A stretch of 49,635 nt of DNA from CAADGU01 sp964581605 (GTDB lineage: Bacteria > Chloroflexota > Anaerolineae > Promineifilales > Promineifilaceae). The stretch lies in the NCBI GenBank assembly GCA_964581605.1, contig CAZOPF010000037.1:1-49635 (forward strand), in the 5' to 3' direction. Every line of letters starts with the position of its first letter. Within the stretch, counting starts at the first letter, position 1. The notes beneath the pieces are model-generated. The model did not search any database, had not been told where the DNA came from, and was given only the letters and a program-made list of their open reading frames with translations. Of the stretch, positions 38,170 through 47,119 are shown in pieces. A program made the translations under genes and the position numbers.

Positions 38170-40515
38170 TCAAACTCCAGGACTTTGCGTCAACTCCCAC
38201 AGCTTGCCAGGGCTGAGGGGGATTTCGCGGATTTCCAGAGTGGGGTGGTGGGTTAAGGCATCCTCCACGGCCTGGGCAAAGAGCGGGCCGGTGGGAATCG
38301 CGCCAGCTTCACCTGCGCCTTTAATTCCCAATGGGTTCAGCGGCGAGGGGGTGACTTCGTGGCCGATTTCAATGCGCGGTATGTCCGTAGCGGTGGGCAG
38401 CAGGTAGTCCATGAAGGAGCCGGTGAGCAGTTGGCCGTCTTCGTTGTAGATGATTTGCTCGTAAAAGGCGTTGCCAATGCCCTGGGCCACGCCGCCCTGA
38501 ATTTGCCCGTCCAGGATGAGCGGGTTGATCACCTGCCCGCAATCATGCACCACCACATATTGCAAAATTTTGACTTCACAGGTGTCCGGGTCTACTTCGA
38601 CGATCATGGCGTGAACGCCGGCGGCCGTAGCCCCATATTCCGGGCCAAAGTAGTTGGTCGCTTCCAGGCCGGGTTCCGTGCCCGGCTTGACTGCCCCGCG
38701 CATGGGGTTGGCCCGCTGTGCCAGTTGGCCAAGTGGGATGGTTTTGTCCGGTGTACCTTTGACGTGGACACGGCCGTCCGCCAACACCAGATCCTCCTCC
38801 GCCGCCTCCAAAAAATCGGCCGCCAGCTTGAGGATTTTTTGCCGCACGTCTCGCGCTGCCTCGTTAATGGCATTGCCCGCCACCACCGCCCCCCGGCTGG
38901 CAAACGTGCCCGCGCCCCAGTGAAACTGGTCGGTATCCCCGGTCACCATGTCTACATCGCGCACATCCACCCCCACCTGGTCGGCCACAATCTGGGCAAA
39001 ACTGGTGAAGTGCCCCTGCCCCTGTGTGCCAATGCCCGTGGCCACGCTGACACGGCCGCTGCTCTGCACCTGCACCCGCGCCCCCTCATACGGCCCAATG
39101 CCCGTGCCCTCGACATAGGCGACGATGCCCAGGCCCAGATGCCGTCCTTCGGCCCGCGCCTGCGGCTGAATTTCGGCATAAAATTTCTCGTAGCCAATCA
39201 TGTTCAGCGCTTTGTCCAGGATGGGTTCGTAATTGCCGCTGTCGTAGGTGAGGGGGGCAAAGTCCTGGTAGATGATTTCGTTGTTGTAGGGGAATTTGTG
39301 TGGCGGGATGAAGTTGCGGCGGCGGATTTCGGCTTTGTCTATGCCCAATTCGCGGGCGGCGATGTCCAGCAGCCGCTCAATGACAAAGACGCCATGCTGC
39401 CGCCCTGCGCCGCGATAGGGGGTGACGAGCGTTTTGTTGGTGAACACGGCCGTAAATTCCGACTCATAGTGGGCAATATCATACGGCCCCAACAGGGTAC
39501 ACTGGCTGTTCAGCGCCACCGTCAGGCCATAGGGCGCGTAAGCCCCCTGGTCGTGCAGGAACACGTCGTGAATGCCCAGGATACGGCCGTCCTGCGTAAA
39601 CGCCGCCTCCACATCATGGATTTGTCCTCGTTCGTGGGTGGTCGCCACAAAGTTCTCGGCGCGGTCTTCAATCCACTTCACGGGGCGGTTCAGCCGCATC
39701 GCCGCCCAGGGAATCAACACTTCCTCTGGATAAAACATCATAATTTTTGGCCCAAAACCGCCGCCAATAAACGGGGCGATGACCCGCACCTGATTTTCCG
39801 AAAGGCCCAGCAGCGCCGCCATGCCGTTGCGGATGAACACGGGGGCCTGGGTGGTGTCCCACATAGTCAGCCGCCGGGCGCGACGATCCCATTCCGCCAC
39901 CACACCCCGGTTTTCCATGGCCGCTGCAATGCCGTGATCATAATGGAAACGGCGCTGGATGAGCAGGTTGGCCTGGTTTTTGGCGGTGGCGTACTCCCCT
40001 TTCGTTTGCACCACATGGGCGGAGATGTTGCTGCCCAGATCATCGTGAACCAGGGGGGTGCCGGGTTGGAGGGCGTGTTCCAGGTCGGTTACGGCCGTGA
40101 GCGGTTCATAATCCACCAACACCAATTCGGCCGCGTCTTCAGCGAGGTAGCGGCTTTCGGCGATGACCAACGCGACCGGCTCGCCCACGTGCCGCACCTT
40201 GTCTTTGGCCAGCGGCACCTGGGTGCGCTGGTTGAAAACAATATCTTTGACAGGCGGCGGCGGCACAAGCAGAGGGCCAGGCTGCCAATAATCGCCCAGG
40301 TCTACGGCCGTGATCACCGCCAGCACCCCTTCCTTCCCCAGCGCCATTGACGTATCAATGCTCAGGATGCGGGCATGGGCATACGGGCTGCGCACAAAAG
40401 CGGCGTGCGCCATGCCTGGCAGGTGTACATCATCTGTAAACAACGCCTGCCCGGTGAGCAGGCGCGGGTCTTCATTCCGTTTAATTCGTTCACCAAAAAA
40501 TTGTGTGGCGGCCAT
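38170..40515 (-). CDS. Molybdopterin-binding large subunit of the xanthine dehydrogenase/CoxL family (form II)
   Basis: A 781-residue MoCo enzyme: GERIKRNEDPRLLTGQALFTDD, FVRSPYAHARILSID, GEPVALVIAESRYLAEDAAE and PFIGGGFGPKI are typical. The loop PYRGAGRQHG (near residue 365) matches the AYRGAGR active-site motif of form II putative CO dehydrogenases/aldehyde-type oxidoreductases, not the AYxCSFR of true form I CoxL. The C-terminal KGAGEAGAIPTGP supplies the conserved Glu base. The substrate is unknown. The start at 40515 has GAGGA upstream. The FAD (CoxM) and iron-sulphur (CoxS) subunit genes are absent on both sides, so it stands alone; MoeA at 10879-12195 could load its cofactor. The 275-base gap 40516-40790 shows no gene. 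Confidence 0.92.
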   Translation of the reverse strand: MAATQFFGERIKRNEDPRLLTGQALFTDDVHLPGMAHAAFVRSPYAHARILSIDTSMALGKEGVLAVITAVDLGDYWQPGPLLVPPPPVKDIVFNQRTQVPLAKDKVRHVGEPVALVIAESRYLAEDAAELVLVDYEPLTAVTDLEHALQPGTPLVHDDLGSNISAHVVQTKGEYATAKNQANLLIQRRFHYDHGIAAAMENRGVVAEWDRRARRLTMWDTTQAPVFIRNGMAALLGLSENQVRVIAPFIGGGFGPKIMMFYPEEVLIPWAAMRLNRPVKWIEDRAENFVATTHERGQIHDVEAAFTQDGRILGIHDVFLHDQGAYAPYGLTVALNSQCTLLGPYDIAHYESEFTAVFTNKTLVTPYRGAGRQHGVFVIERLLDIAARELGIDKAEIRRRNFIPPHKFPYNNEIIYQDFAPLTYDSGNYEPILDKALNMIGYEKFYAEIQPQARAEGRHLGLGIVAYVEGTGIGPYEGARVQVQSSGRVSVATGIGTQGQGHFTSFAQIVADQVGVDVRDVDMVTGDTDQFHWGAGTFASRGAVVAGNAINEAARDVRQKILKLAADFLEAAEEDLVLADGRVHVKGTPDKTIPLGQLAQRANPMRGAVKPGTEPGLEATNYFGPEYGATAAGVHAMIVEVDPDTCEVKILQYVVVHDCGQVINPLILDGQIQGGVAQGIGNAFYEQIIYNEDGQLLTGSFMDYLLPTATDIPRIEIGHEVTPSPLNPLGIKGAGEAGAIPTGPLFAQAVEDALTHHPTLEIREIPLSPGKLWELTQSPGV

Positions 40516-40790
40516 AGAATCCTCATTTTCAATGCAAAGCACGACTCAAAAGTTGGGCAAAGAGTGTAAGGAGGGAAAGACGAAAAAGCCGTAGCTGAAC
40601 TATAGCCATCTATCCCGTGGTGGGCAACCGCGTCAGGAATGGGTGAACGGGATAGGGGTAGCTTTTGTGGTTTAACGGTAGATCAACGAAGCAGAGCTAG
40701 AGTACAGGTATTAACGGTCATAGCTTGCCGAAAATGATGCCGGTGGTGGCAAAGTTTCTCGGAAAGCAGCAATGTTTGTGGAGGTGAACA

Positions 40791-41339
40791 ATGGCGGTAG
40801 AAACGACTGTAGACGGTATTCAACCGACGCGATTAGGGAAACGTGTGGTCACTACATGCAAAACAAGTTGGAATTCGCATTGGTATCTCATTAGCGGGCT
40901 GGGCCTGATCGTGGGCGGGACTATTATCGGATGGGCTATTGCCAGTCCGGTAGACCCCCAGTCGCATCCACTGAATGGAGGTATCAGCCTTTTTGCTCTT
41001 TTATTCATCATGGCTCAGGCATTGGAGCGGTTTATGGAGCCATTTACAGAGTTTTGGTGGGTCTCAGAGGAATCAACCAATGATGAGCCTAAGAGTGACG
41101 CCGAAATAGAGAAAGAAGCCACGACAAGATTGTGGAAACGGAAGGTAATTTACTGGGGTATTACTTCGTCGCTGGCGATGCTGTGCAGCGCGTATATGGG
41201 CGTGTTTTTGTTGCGGATGATTGGGGCGGAATGGACGCCTCTATGGATAGACATCGCCATTACCGGCCTGGCTGTAGGCGCAGGTACCAAACCGCTGCAC
41301 GACCTGATCCAGCGGATTGAAGCAGGTAAACAAGGCTAA
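40791..41339 (+). CDS. Unknown multi-helix membrane protein, first gene of a four-gene cluster
   Basis: A 182-residue protein I do not recognise. It has about four membrane segments: WYLISGLGLIVGGTIIGWAI, GISLFALLFIMAQALERF, VIYWGITSSLAMLCSAYMGVFLL and a last one in WIDIAITGLAVGAGTKPL. A charged segment (EESTNDEPKSDAEIEKEAT) between helices 2 and 3 faces one side. The motif AVGAGTKPLHDLIQRIE at the end looks conserved-like. A strong GGAGG site precedes the ATG. Three further plus-strand genes follow with gaps of 23, 55 and 107 bases. Confidence 0.75.
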   Translation: MAVETTVDGIQPTRLGKRVVTTCKTSWNSHWYLISGLGLIVGGTIIGWAIASPVDPQSHPLNGGISLFALLFIMAQALERFMEPFTEFWWVSEESTNDEPKSDAEIEKEATTRLWKRKVIYWGITSSLAMLCSAYMGVFLLRMIGAEWTPLWIDIAITGLAVGAGTKPLHDLIQRIEAGKQG

Positions 41340-41362
41340 GAGCCTTTTGGGAGGACAATATC

Positions 41363-41770
41363 ATGCAAGTGAAATATAACGTTTTTATGTCAGTGAGTGG
41401 TTGGACAGGCTGGGTTTTTGACGGCGCTGTGGCCGGAAACCCGGCCGGAAATGAGCGAATTGAAGCGTTTCAGGTGGAACTGGTGAATGCGCCGGCTGGC
41501 GTTTCCCTGGTTTATCAGGCACGGCTGCAAGGGATTGGTTGGCAGGGGCAGGCCCATTCAGCCGGCCGGGTGGTTGGCTCACCCGTTCTTGATGCAGGGG
41601 TGGATGGGCTGTGGGTGCAGTTAGTGGATATTGGTGACAATGTGTCACACTCCATTCGCTATAACGCCCATCTGCCCTTCCTGGGAGGTTGGTTGGGTGA
41701 GGTAAGAGATGGATCGGTGATTGGCAGAGTCAGACAAGACATGCGGGCGATGACGATCCGACTGGTTTAG
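41363..41770 (+). CDS. ChW-repeat-like protein
   Basis: A 135-residue protein made of three repeats of about 40 residues: VKYNVFMSVSGWTGWV with DGAVAGNPAGNERIEAFQVEL; LVYQARLQGIGWQGQ with AGRVVG and GLWVQL; IRYNAHLPFLGGWLGEV with DGSVIG and RAMTIRL. The pattern Y-x-x-H/R-x-x-x-x-GW ... G ... G ... R-x-E-A-x-x-x-x-L matches the clostridial hydrophobic tryptophan (ChW) repeats of Gram-positive surface and secreted proteins. There is no signal peptide. It has a GGGAGGA ribosome site and lies 23 bases after the membrane protein gene. Confidence 0.72.
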   Translation: MQVKYNVFMSVSGWTGWVFDGAVAGNPAGNERIEAFQVELVNAPAGVSLVYQARLQGIGWQGQAHSAGRVVGSPVLDAGVDGLWVQLVDIGDNVSHSIRYNAHLPFLGGWLGEVRDGSVIGRVRQDMRAMTIRLV

Positions 41771-41825
41771 GGGTATAAGAGCAGACAGGTGGGCCTGATC
41801 TGCCTGCTCTGCCAGGAGTAACACG

Positions 41826-42398
41826 ATGGCAAAGAGTAAAAGTGAGCCGGCGGCCGTAGCTGGCAGCCAGAAGAAGGATTTATTGCTGGCGATGGCGGCG
41901 GTGATCACGGCCGTCGCCACCATTCTCACGGCCGTCATTGGCCCCAAAGGGTTATTTGAGGCTGTGGCCCAACTATCGGCCGACACGCCTCTGCCTACAG
42001 TGGAACCGACGGCCGTGTCTATGCCAGTTACGGCCGCTAATTGCTATTTTTTTGATGGCATTGAACAGCAATATATTGTGACTGTAGATTTGGACAACGA
42101 GACCACCTGGCAGCTACCCACCAATCACACGGCCGATGATGTGATTGCCATTCGCCTGCTCGATCCTCAAACATTTGCGTTCATCGGCGGCGTGAAACTG
42201 CGCTATGTGGAGGATGACGAAATGTTTGAGGTGGTGACGGCCGTGAACGCCGAATGTGAAGCCCAACTCGATTTCACGAAAGAATACGCCGTCAAGAGCG
42301 GAGGCATTTTCCTTTTGGTTATTGACAATCACGAATACGCATTACAATTTTTAGTAACAGCCCGCCAAATCAAGTTTATCTTCACTAAATCAGCCTGA
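41826..42398 (+). CDS. Unknown protein with one N-terminal membrane helix
   Basis: A 190-residue protein. Residues 17-50 form a membrane helix (LLLAMAAVITAVATILTAVIG) after a short positive N-terminus. The remainder is a strand-rich domain (QYIVTVDLDNETTWQLP, VIAIRLLDPQTFAFIGGVKLRYVED, GIFLLVIDNHEYALQFLVTARQIKFIF) that lies on the far side of the membrane or close to it. I do not recognise the family. CAGGAG lies upstream of the ATG. Two ACGGCCGT sites in a row code the ITAV and LTAV of the helix. Confidence 0.68.
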   Translation: MAKSKSEPAAVAGSQKKDLLLAMAAVITAVATILTAVIGPKGLFEAVAQLSADTPLPTVEPTAVSMPVTAANCYFFDGIEQQYIVTVDLDNETTWQLPTNHTADDVIAIRLLDPQTFAFIGGVKLRYVEDDEMFEVVTAVNAECEAQLDFTKEYAVKSGGIFLLVIDNHEYALQFLVTARQIKFIFTKSA

Positions 42399-42505
42399 AA
42401 ATTTACTGTGAAGTCGCCCAACTTAAATGATAAATCAATGTTTTCAATTGGGATTACCCAATATAGACAGGATGGCAGAAAAACTCTGCGCCTGAGGAGG
42501 TTCAA

Positions 42506-43816
42506 ATGTCTAACGATGTACAGATATGGAAAAGCCGTTGGGATTCAATAGATCAAACGATCCAGGAAATTGGATCGGGACTCCCCAACAAAACAATTGA
42601 CCGCAAAAGCGCCTTTATAAAGTTAGTCGCGGCCTTAGGAACGTTTGGGAAAAAGCAATTTAACTTTTTCTTTGAGGGGTTTGGTTTTGAGAATAATACT
42701 GACCAAACCCTGGAAAAGGCGCTGCAATACCCACCAGAGTTCGTCCTGAAACGCCTCATTGATCAGGTGGCTCATGACATTTGGGTCATAGAGACAGCCA
42801 TCAAGCAAAGAGAGGATTCCTCAAAAGTAGCGGCATTAAAGCAGGCCGATTTGTTAGCTTTTCGGGCATTGGAGCCCGTTTTGGGGGACGGCCGTCTTTT
42901 AGCCGCCAACAGTACGGTTATCACCTATTTCCAGAAGGTGCCAGCCGTGCGAATCTTGCCTTATGCCAATGTGGCCCTGATCGGCATCCCTTACTCGGCG
43001 AACCTTACCGGTCAGATTGATAAAAATTCTCCGATACGCGACCTGTTGGCGATCCCGCACGAAGTCGGCCATTATGTATTTTGGCGTGGCAAGATGAACG
43101 GTGAACGGCTGCATATCTTATTACAACAGCAGCTCTTACAAGCAGGCCTGCCGCAATATGAGCACTGGCTTGAGGAGATTTTTGCCGATGTTTATGGTTG
43201 TTTGATCGCTGGTTCTGTGTTCGCCTTGAGTGCGCAGGATATTCAACTAGACAACATGCCCATTCGCCTGACGGCCGATGATCGGCGACATCCTGCGGCG
43301 GTTTTACGGCCGTATCTATCTATAGCCGTTTTAGAGTCAGAAGCAGGTAATGCCACTGCCAACACATTAAAACGCGCCTGGGAAGAAAGAATCCAGCAAA
43401 AGGGCGGCCCGCAACAATTTGATCTGAAAAAGAAAAAGACACCGGTGGCTGATGGGCTGAAGGATGTAGGAACCATTGTCACCTTCATCTTGAACACTCT
43501 GAAAAAGGCTAATAACTTTCAATTGGATTGGAGCGACGGGCAGCCCAGTGATTCCAGTGATTTGACACCGCTTTACCAAGGCTTTGCCGATAAATTGAAT
43601 CTGGCTAACTCCCCTTTACATGTGGACAGCCACCCAAACGCGGTAAATGCTGACTTTGACGAACCAGGCATAAGCAATAGCTGGGTACATAAACTCAGGG
43701 ACGGTGGACTCGTTGACAAAAATAACAAAATGCCGGCCGAGGTCTGGTTAGTGGTGATGAATGCCAATGGTTGGGGCAGTGGCGGCCAGGAAGAAACTTA
43801 TCCGAATCGCGGCTAA
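42506..43816 (+). CDS. Putative cytosolic HExxH zinc metallopeptidase
   Basis: A 436-residue protein without signal peptide or membrane helix. LLAIPHEVGHYVFW contains HEVGH (H185, E186, H189), the zinc-binding and catalytic core of zincin peptidases. A glutamate in WLEEIFADVYGCL (E223/E224, with D228), about 35-40 residues later, is well placed as the third zinc ligand, as in gluzincins. The N-terminal ~110 residues are helical and the C-terminal ~150 residues include a lysine-rich linker (FDLKKKKTPVADGLKD). I cannot assign a family. A perfect GAGGAGG site precedes the ATG. It ends the four-gene cluster, opposite the STAND regulator. Confidence 0.72.
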   Translation: MSNDVQIWKSRWDSIDQTIQEIGSGLPNKTIDRKSAFIKLVAALGTFGKKQFNFFFEGFGFENNTDQTLEKALQYPPEFVLKRLIDQVAHDIWVIETAIKQREDSSKVAALKQADLLAFRALEPVLGDGRLLAANSTVITYFQKVPAVRILPYANVALIGIPYSANLTGQIDKNSPIRDLLAIPHEVGHYVFWRGKMNGERLHILLQQQLLQAGLPQYEHWLEEIFADVYGCLIAGSVFALSAQDIQLDNMPIRLTADDRRHPAAVLRPYLSIAVLESEAGNATANTLKRAWEERIQQKGGPQQFDLKKKKTPVADGLKDVGTIVTFILNTLKKANNFQLDWSDGQPSDSSDLTPLYQGFADKLNLANSPLHVDSHPNAVNADFDEPGISNSWVHKLRDGGLVDKNNKMPAEVWLVVMNANGWGSGGQEETYPNRG

Positions 43817-43825
43817 AAGTGCAAG

Positions 43826-43859
43826 ACATCCGGTTTCTCAAAGAAATTGGATGTTTTCT
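43826..43859. terminator. Bidirectional terminator between the peptidase and STAND genes
   Basis: Arms CATCCGGTTTCT (43827-43838) and AGAAATTGGATG (43842-43853) pair over 12 positions, two as G-U, with the loop CAA, followed by TTTTCT. On the opposite strand TTGCACTTTT follows. It sits between two convergent genes. Confidence 0.82.
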
Positions 43860-46779
43860 ACTCCCCAACCAACAACCCCTTTTCTACCATGAACCTGCTT
43901 ATATTCTCGTATTCCATATGATCATCTTGTCGGGCCAATGACAAAGCTTCCAGACAGTATTGTGTAGCCTTTTCCTTCTGGTGAAGCCTGGTACAGATAC
44001 GGCAAAGATGCTGCAAAACATGCACGAGATTGTAGCGATCTTGCAGATTACGAAAGAGCGTAAGGCTTCTCAGGCTCAGTTCCAAAGCCTCTTCGTCCGC
44101 TCCCATCAGATATCGTAAACCGCTTAACGCATGAAGCGAAGCAGCTACCATTTTTTGATCGCCCATTCGTTCAAACAATGCCATAGCTTCCTGGTTATAC
44201 CGTAGAGCTTCTTCAAACTCATCCAGACGATCATAGACGACGGACAATGTATAGAGGGTATAGGCCTTTTCATGCTGGTCGGCTAATAGATCGCACAGTG
44301 TTAATGCACGGCGGCAGTAAGTGACTGCTTTGTCATATTCTTTTTGAAAAATAGCTGTGCGGGCCAGTAGTCGGTAAGTTGTTACCAGGCCGGAATTTTC
44401 CACTTTGTTTTCCTGTAACTCTAATGCTTTTTCAAGTAACAATTCCGCCTCTCTGAAATCTTTGGAACGGCTGACCAGGATAAGATGCGCCTGTAAAACG
44501 AAAGCAGCAGCCAGCCCCACCATATCGTTTATTTCCTCACGCATGGAAATGCTCTGTTCTAGATGTATGGCTGCATCATCATAATTTCTTTGTTCCAGCA
44601 TGATCTGCCCCAGCAGATAATGAGCTTCGGAAATTCCTGCATGGTCGCGCATTTGCTGATAGACAGGCAAGCCTTTTGTTACCCAGGTATAAGCTTCACC
44701 ATAGTTGCTTTGATGAAGATGCGTCTCCCCTAAATGTAAGTAGCTATTGGCCAGAGACATAGTATTCTCAGACAGGTGGGCTGCTTCAAGCGCCCATTGG
44801 AACCCTTGCCGGGCCTGGGTGTAACGGCCGCGTGCAAACCACGCATCATGCAAAGCATCCGCAAACTCTATGACTTCCTGCCACAATTCATACTCATGGG
44901 CGGCTTGCATGGCAGCCATCAGGTTGTCCCATTCGGGGCGCAAAGCATCGTAGTTGTGTTGATGCTGCCGGGCAAAGGCGAGGTAGGTGTGGGCCATACG
45001 GCCGTACCACCCTCCCGCCTCACCTGACTCCAACAGCTTCTCTCGCGCAAAGTCCGCCAACAAGGGATGCTGCTGGTAGCGGGTGGCCCCCTCCTCTTGC
45101 GCCAGCGAGAGGGCCACCAGGGCAAAGATGCGGTCTTCGGTTTCATACCGGTCATGCCCGGCAACACCCGCCATCAGGTCAGCGGCAAAACTACGGCCGT
45201 TGAACAGCCCCATCAACGCAAACATCTGCCGCTCGTCTGCATCCAGCGTGTCATAGCTGATGGCAAACGAAGCCCGCACCGCCCGGTCACTGATTTTCAG
45301 CTCCGACAGGCGTTGTTTTTCGTCACGCAGCCGGGGCACAACGTCCGCCAGTTGGCGGCGCGGCCGCGAGCGCAGCCGCTGCCCAATGATTTCCACCGCC
45401 AGCGGCAGATTTTGCAGCAGATCACAAATTTGGGTGGCCGCTTCTGGTTCAGCCTGTACCCGCTCTTCGCCGAGGATGTAGGTGAGCAGGCGACGGCCGT
45501 CCATCGCCGACAATTCTCCCAACCGCCACACCTGCGCATCCAACCCATAAGCCAAATCCTGGCCACGGGTGGTGAGCAAAACGCGACAGTGGGGGCCATT
45601 GGGCAGCAACGGCCGTATGCGCGACACACTGACCACATCATCCAGCACCAACAACACCCGTTTATCGGCCAATACGCTGCGAAAGGCACTCGCCATACTC
45701 TCCAAATCCGTCAGCCGCGAAAAGTCATACCCATACGCCTGCGCCCAACTTTCCAGCACGGCCGTTGGTTCACTCACCGCCACCGTCGCCCACAACACCC
45801 CATCACTAAAATGCTCTTGCAGCGCACGAGCAACCTCCCCGGCCAGCGACGATTTACCCACCCCGCCCATGCCTACCAACGCCTGAATGTGCGCCTCATC
45901 ATCCGCTTGCAAAGCCGCCATAATCGTTTCGCGCACTGTTTCCCGGCCCACAAAATGGGGCAGGGGCGGTGGCGCCTGGAAGGGTGGCGACCAGGTTTGC
46001 GGCGGCGGTGCGGGCATGGGTTGGATAACGGCCGTGTCTGCCGGAATCTCGCCACGCCAGATTTTTTGGTACAACGCTGTCGTTTCCGGCTCTGGCTCCA
46101 GTCCATCCTCGGCCAACAGCGCCTCATACCGTTCATAATGGCTGCACGCCTCATTGATCTGCCGCATCAGCGCCAGCAGCAGCATCAACTCCCGGTTGGC
46201 CTCTTCAAAATAAGGGTTGAGGCCCAGCAGCCGGGTAATGGTGGCAATGGCCGGTGCATACTGCCCGTGTTCTTTATAATGAACGGTCAGCAGGTAGAGG
46301 GCGGTGGTCATTTGCGTTTCCAGAGCGCGGCGGACCTGTTCGGCCCATTCCTCAAAACCGGCCGCGTCACGTAGCCGCAGCCCAGTTAGAAATTCGGCGC
46401 GGTAGAGGTCTACCGCTTTCTGTAATTGTTCCGGCGTAGGGTGAGGGCTGCGTAAACTGTTGAGAAATTCATCCACATCCAACCAATAGTCGGTCTCCGT
46501 TTTGAACGCTACTGAGAATTTGGGGCTTTCCACAAAGTCACCCAGGAATACATTGAGCTTCATTAGCGCCCCATTCCCGCGAAGGTTGCTTAGTTTCTCT
46601 TCACGTGATTTACTTTCATCTGAAAAAAGCATTTCCGCCAACCGTTCACGGGTCTGCTGCTGTTTGGTCACTACCAGGTAAGTGAGCAGCGCCAGCGGCT
46701 TTCCTGTCAGGCCAGTCAGTAATTTGCCGTCCAATTTGATTTTTGGTGATCCCAAAAGGGAAATTTCGAGGCGGGCCAT
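43858..46779 (-). CDS. AfsR/SARP-like STAND regulator (BTAD-NB-ARC-TPR)
   Basis: A 973-residue protein. The N-terminus MARLEISLLGSPKIKLDGK and a winged-helix-like region are followed by the bacterial transcriptional activation domain (about 95-250, TPRs with HYERYEALLAEDGLEPEPETTALY). The STAND NTPase starts with PHFVGRE and has Walker A GMGGVGKSSL, Walker B VLLVLDDV and sensor LLTTRGQDLAY. A long TPR array occupies the last ~350 residues (LANSYLHLGETHLHQSNYGEA-type units). Such proteins are ATP-dependent signal-integrating regulators. The start at 46779 fits the family opening; an ATG at 46824 would add 15 residues, and neither has a ribosome site. No biosynthetic cluster is adjacent. It converges with the peptidase gene. 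Confidence 0.9.
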   Translation of the reverse strand: MARLEISLLGSPKIKLDGKLLTGLTGKPLALLTYLVVTKQQQTRERLAEMLFSDESKSREEKLSNLRGNGALMKLNVFLGDFVESPKFSVAFKTETDYWLDVDEFLNSLRSPHPTPEQLQKAVDLYRAEFLTGLRLRDAAGFEEWAEQVRRALETQMTTALYLLTVHYKEHGQYAPAIATITRLLGLNPYFEEANRELMLLLALMRQINEACSHYERYEALLAEDGLEPEPETTALYQKIWRGEIPADTAVIQPMPAPPPQTWSPPFQAPPPLPHFVGRETVRETIMAALQADDEAHIQALVGMGGVGKSSLAGEVARALQEHFSDGVLWATVAVSEPTAVLESWAQAYGYDFSRLTDLESMASAFRSVLADKRVLLVLDDVVSVSRIRPLLPNGPHCRVLLTTRGQDLAYGLDAQVWRLGELSAMDGRRLLTYILGEERVQAEPEAATQICDLLQNLPLAVEIIGQRLRSRPRRQLADVVPRLRDEKQRLSELKISDRAVRASFAISYDTLDADERQMFALMGLFNGRSFAADLMAGVAGHDRYETEDRIFALVALSLAQEEGATRYQQHPLLADFAREKLLESGEAGGWYGRMAHTYLAFARQHQHNYDALRPEWDNLMAAMQAAHEYELWQEVIEFADALHDAWFARGRYTQARQGFQWALEAAHLSENTMSLANSYLHLGETHLHQSNYGEAYTWVTKGLPVYQQMRDHAGISEAHYLLGQIMLEQRNYDDAAIHLEQSISMREEINDMVGLAAAFVLQAHLILVSRSKDFREAELLLEKALELQENKVENSGLVTTYRLLARTAIFQKEYDKAVTYCRRALTLCDLLADQHEKAYTLYTLSVVYDRLDEFEEALRYNQEAMALFERMGDQKMVAASLHALSGLRYLMGADEEALELSLRSLTLFRNLQDRYNLVHVLQHLCRICTRLHQKEKATQYCLEALSLARQDDHMEYENISRFMVEKGLLVGE

Positions 46780-46820
46780 GATGGTCTGATAACTATCCAG
46801 ATATTGAGCAATTGACCGCA

Positions 46821-46851
46821 TCAATTACCTGATTACCCAATTACCCAATTT
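46821..46851. repeat. Heptad/octad repeat upstream of the STAND gene
   Basis: CAATTACCTGATTACCCAAT-type units of 8 bases (ATTACCCA) directly before the STAND gene. The divergent gap 46780-47119 also has TTCTTCGCG/TCCTTCGCG nonamers near 46980-47005. I see no further gene in it. Confidence 0.65.
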
Positions 46852-47119
46852 AACGATTCATCAGCGTTCGCCGGTTATAGTGGATGTTAATGAGGAAGTT
46901 ATCGGCAATGAGTAATCGGCGATCCGTGAGTCTGCCGAAAAATGCTCACATAAAGACAGCGAATAACTAAAGGAAAATCTTCGCGTTCTTCGCGTCCTTC
47001 GCGGATATTTCGGAAAACTCATTCATATTCAGTTTACGGGCTTCGGATTTCGGACGACGAAATACGAAACAGGGATACGAGATTTACCCATTATATCCAT
47101 TTATCTTGGAGGTGAAGCT

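Noticed and set aside
38359..40350. 663-residue reading frame antisense to the molybdenum enzyme gene
   Set aside because: It lies wholly opposite a strongly conserved gene, has no ribosome site, and its sequence is low in recognisable motifs. Long antisense frames are expected from GC-rich codon use.
45067..46374. 435-residue reading frame antisense to the STAND gene
   Set aside because: Completely inside the STAND coding region, with composition rich in H, Q and R typical of an antisense shadow.
43858..46779. Biosynthetic gene cluster regulated by the AfsR-like protein
   Set aside because: No polyketide, peptide or terpene synthesis genes are nearby; such STAND regulators are common outside clusters.
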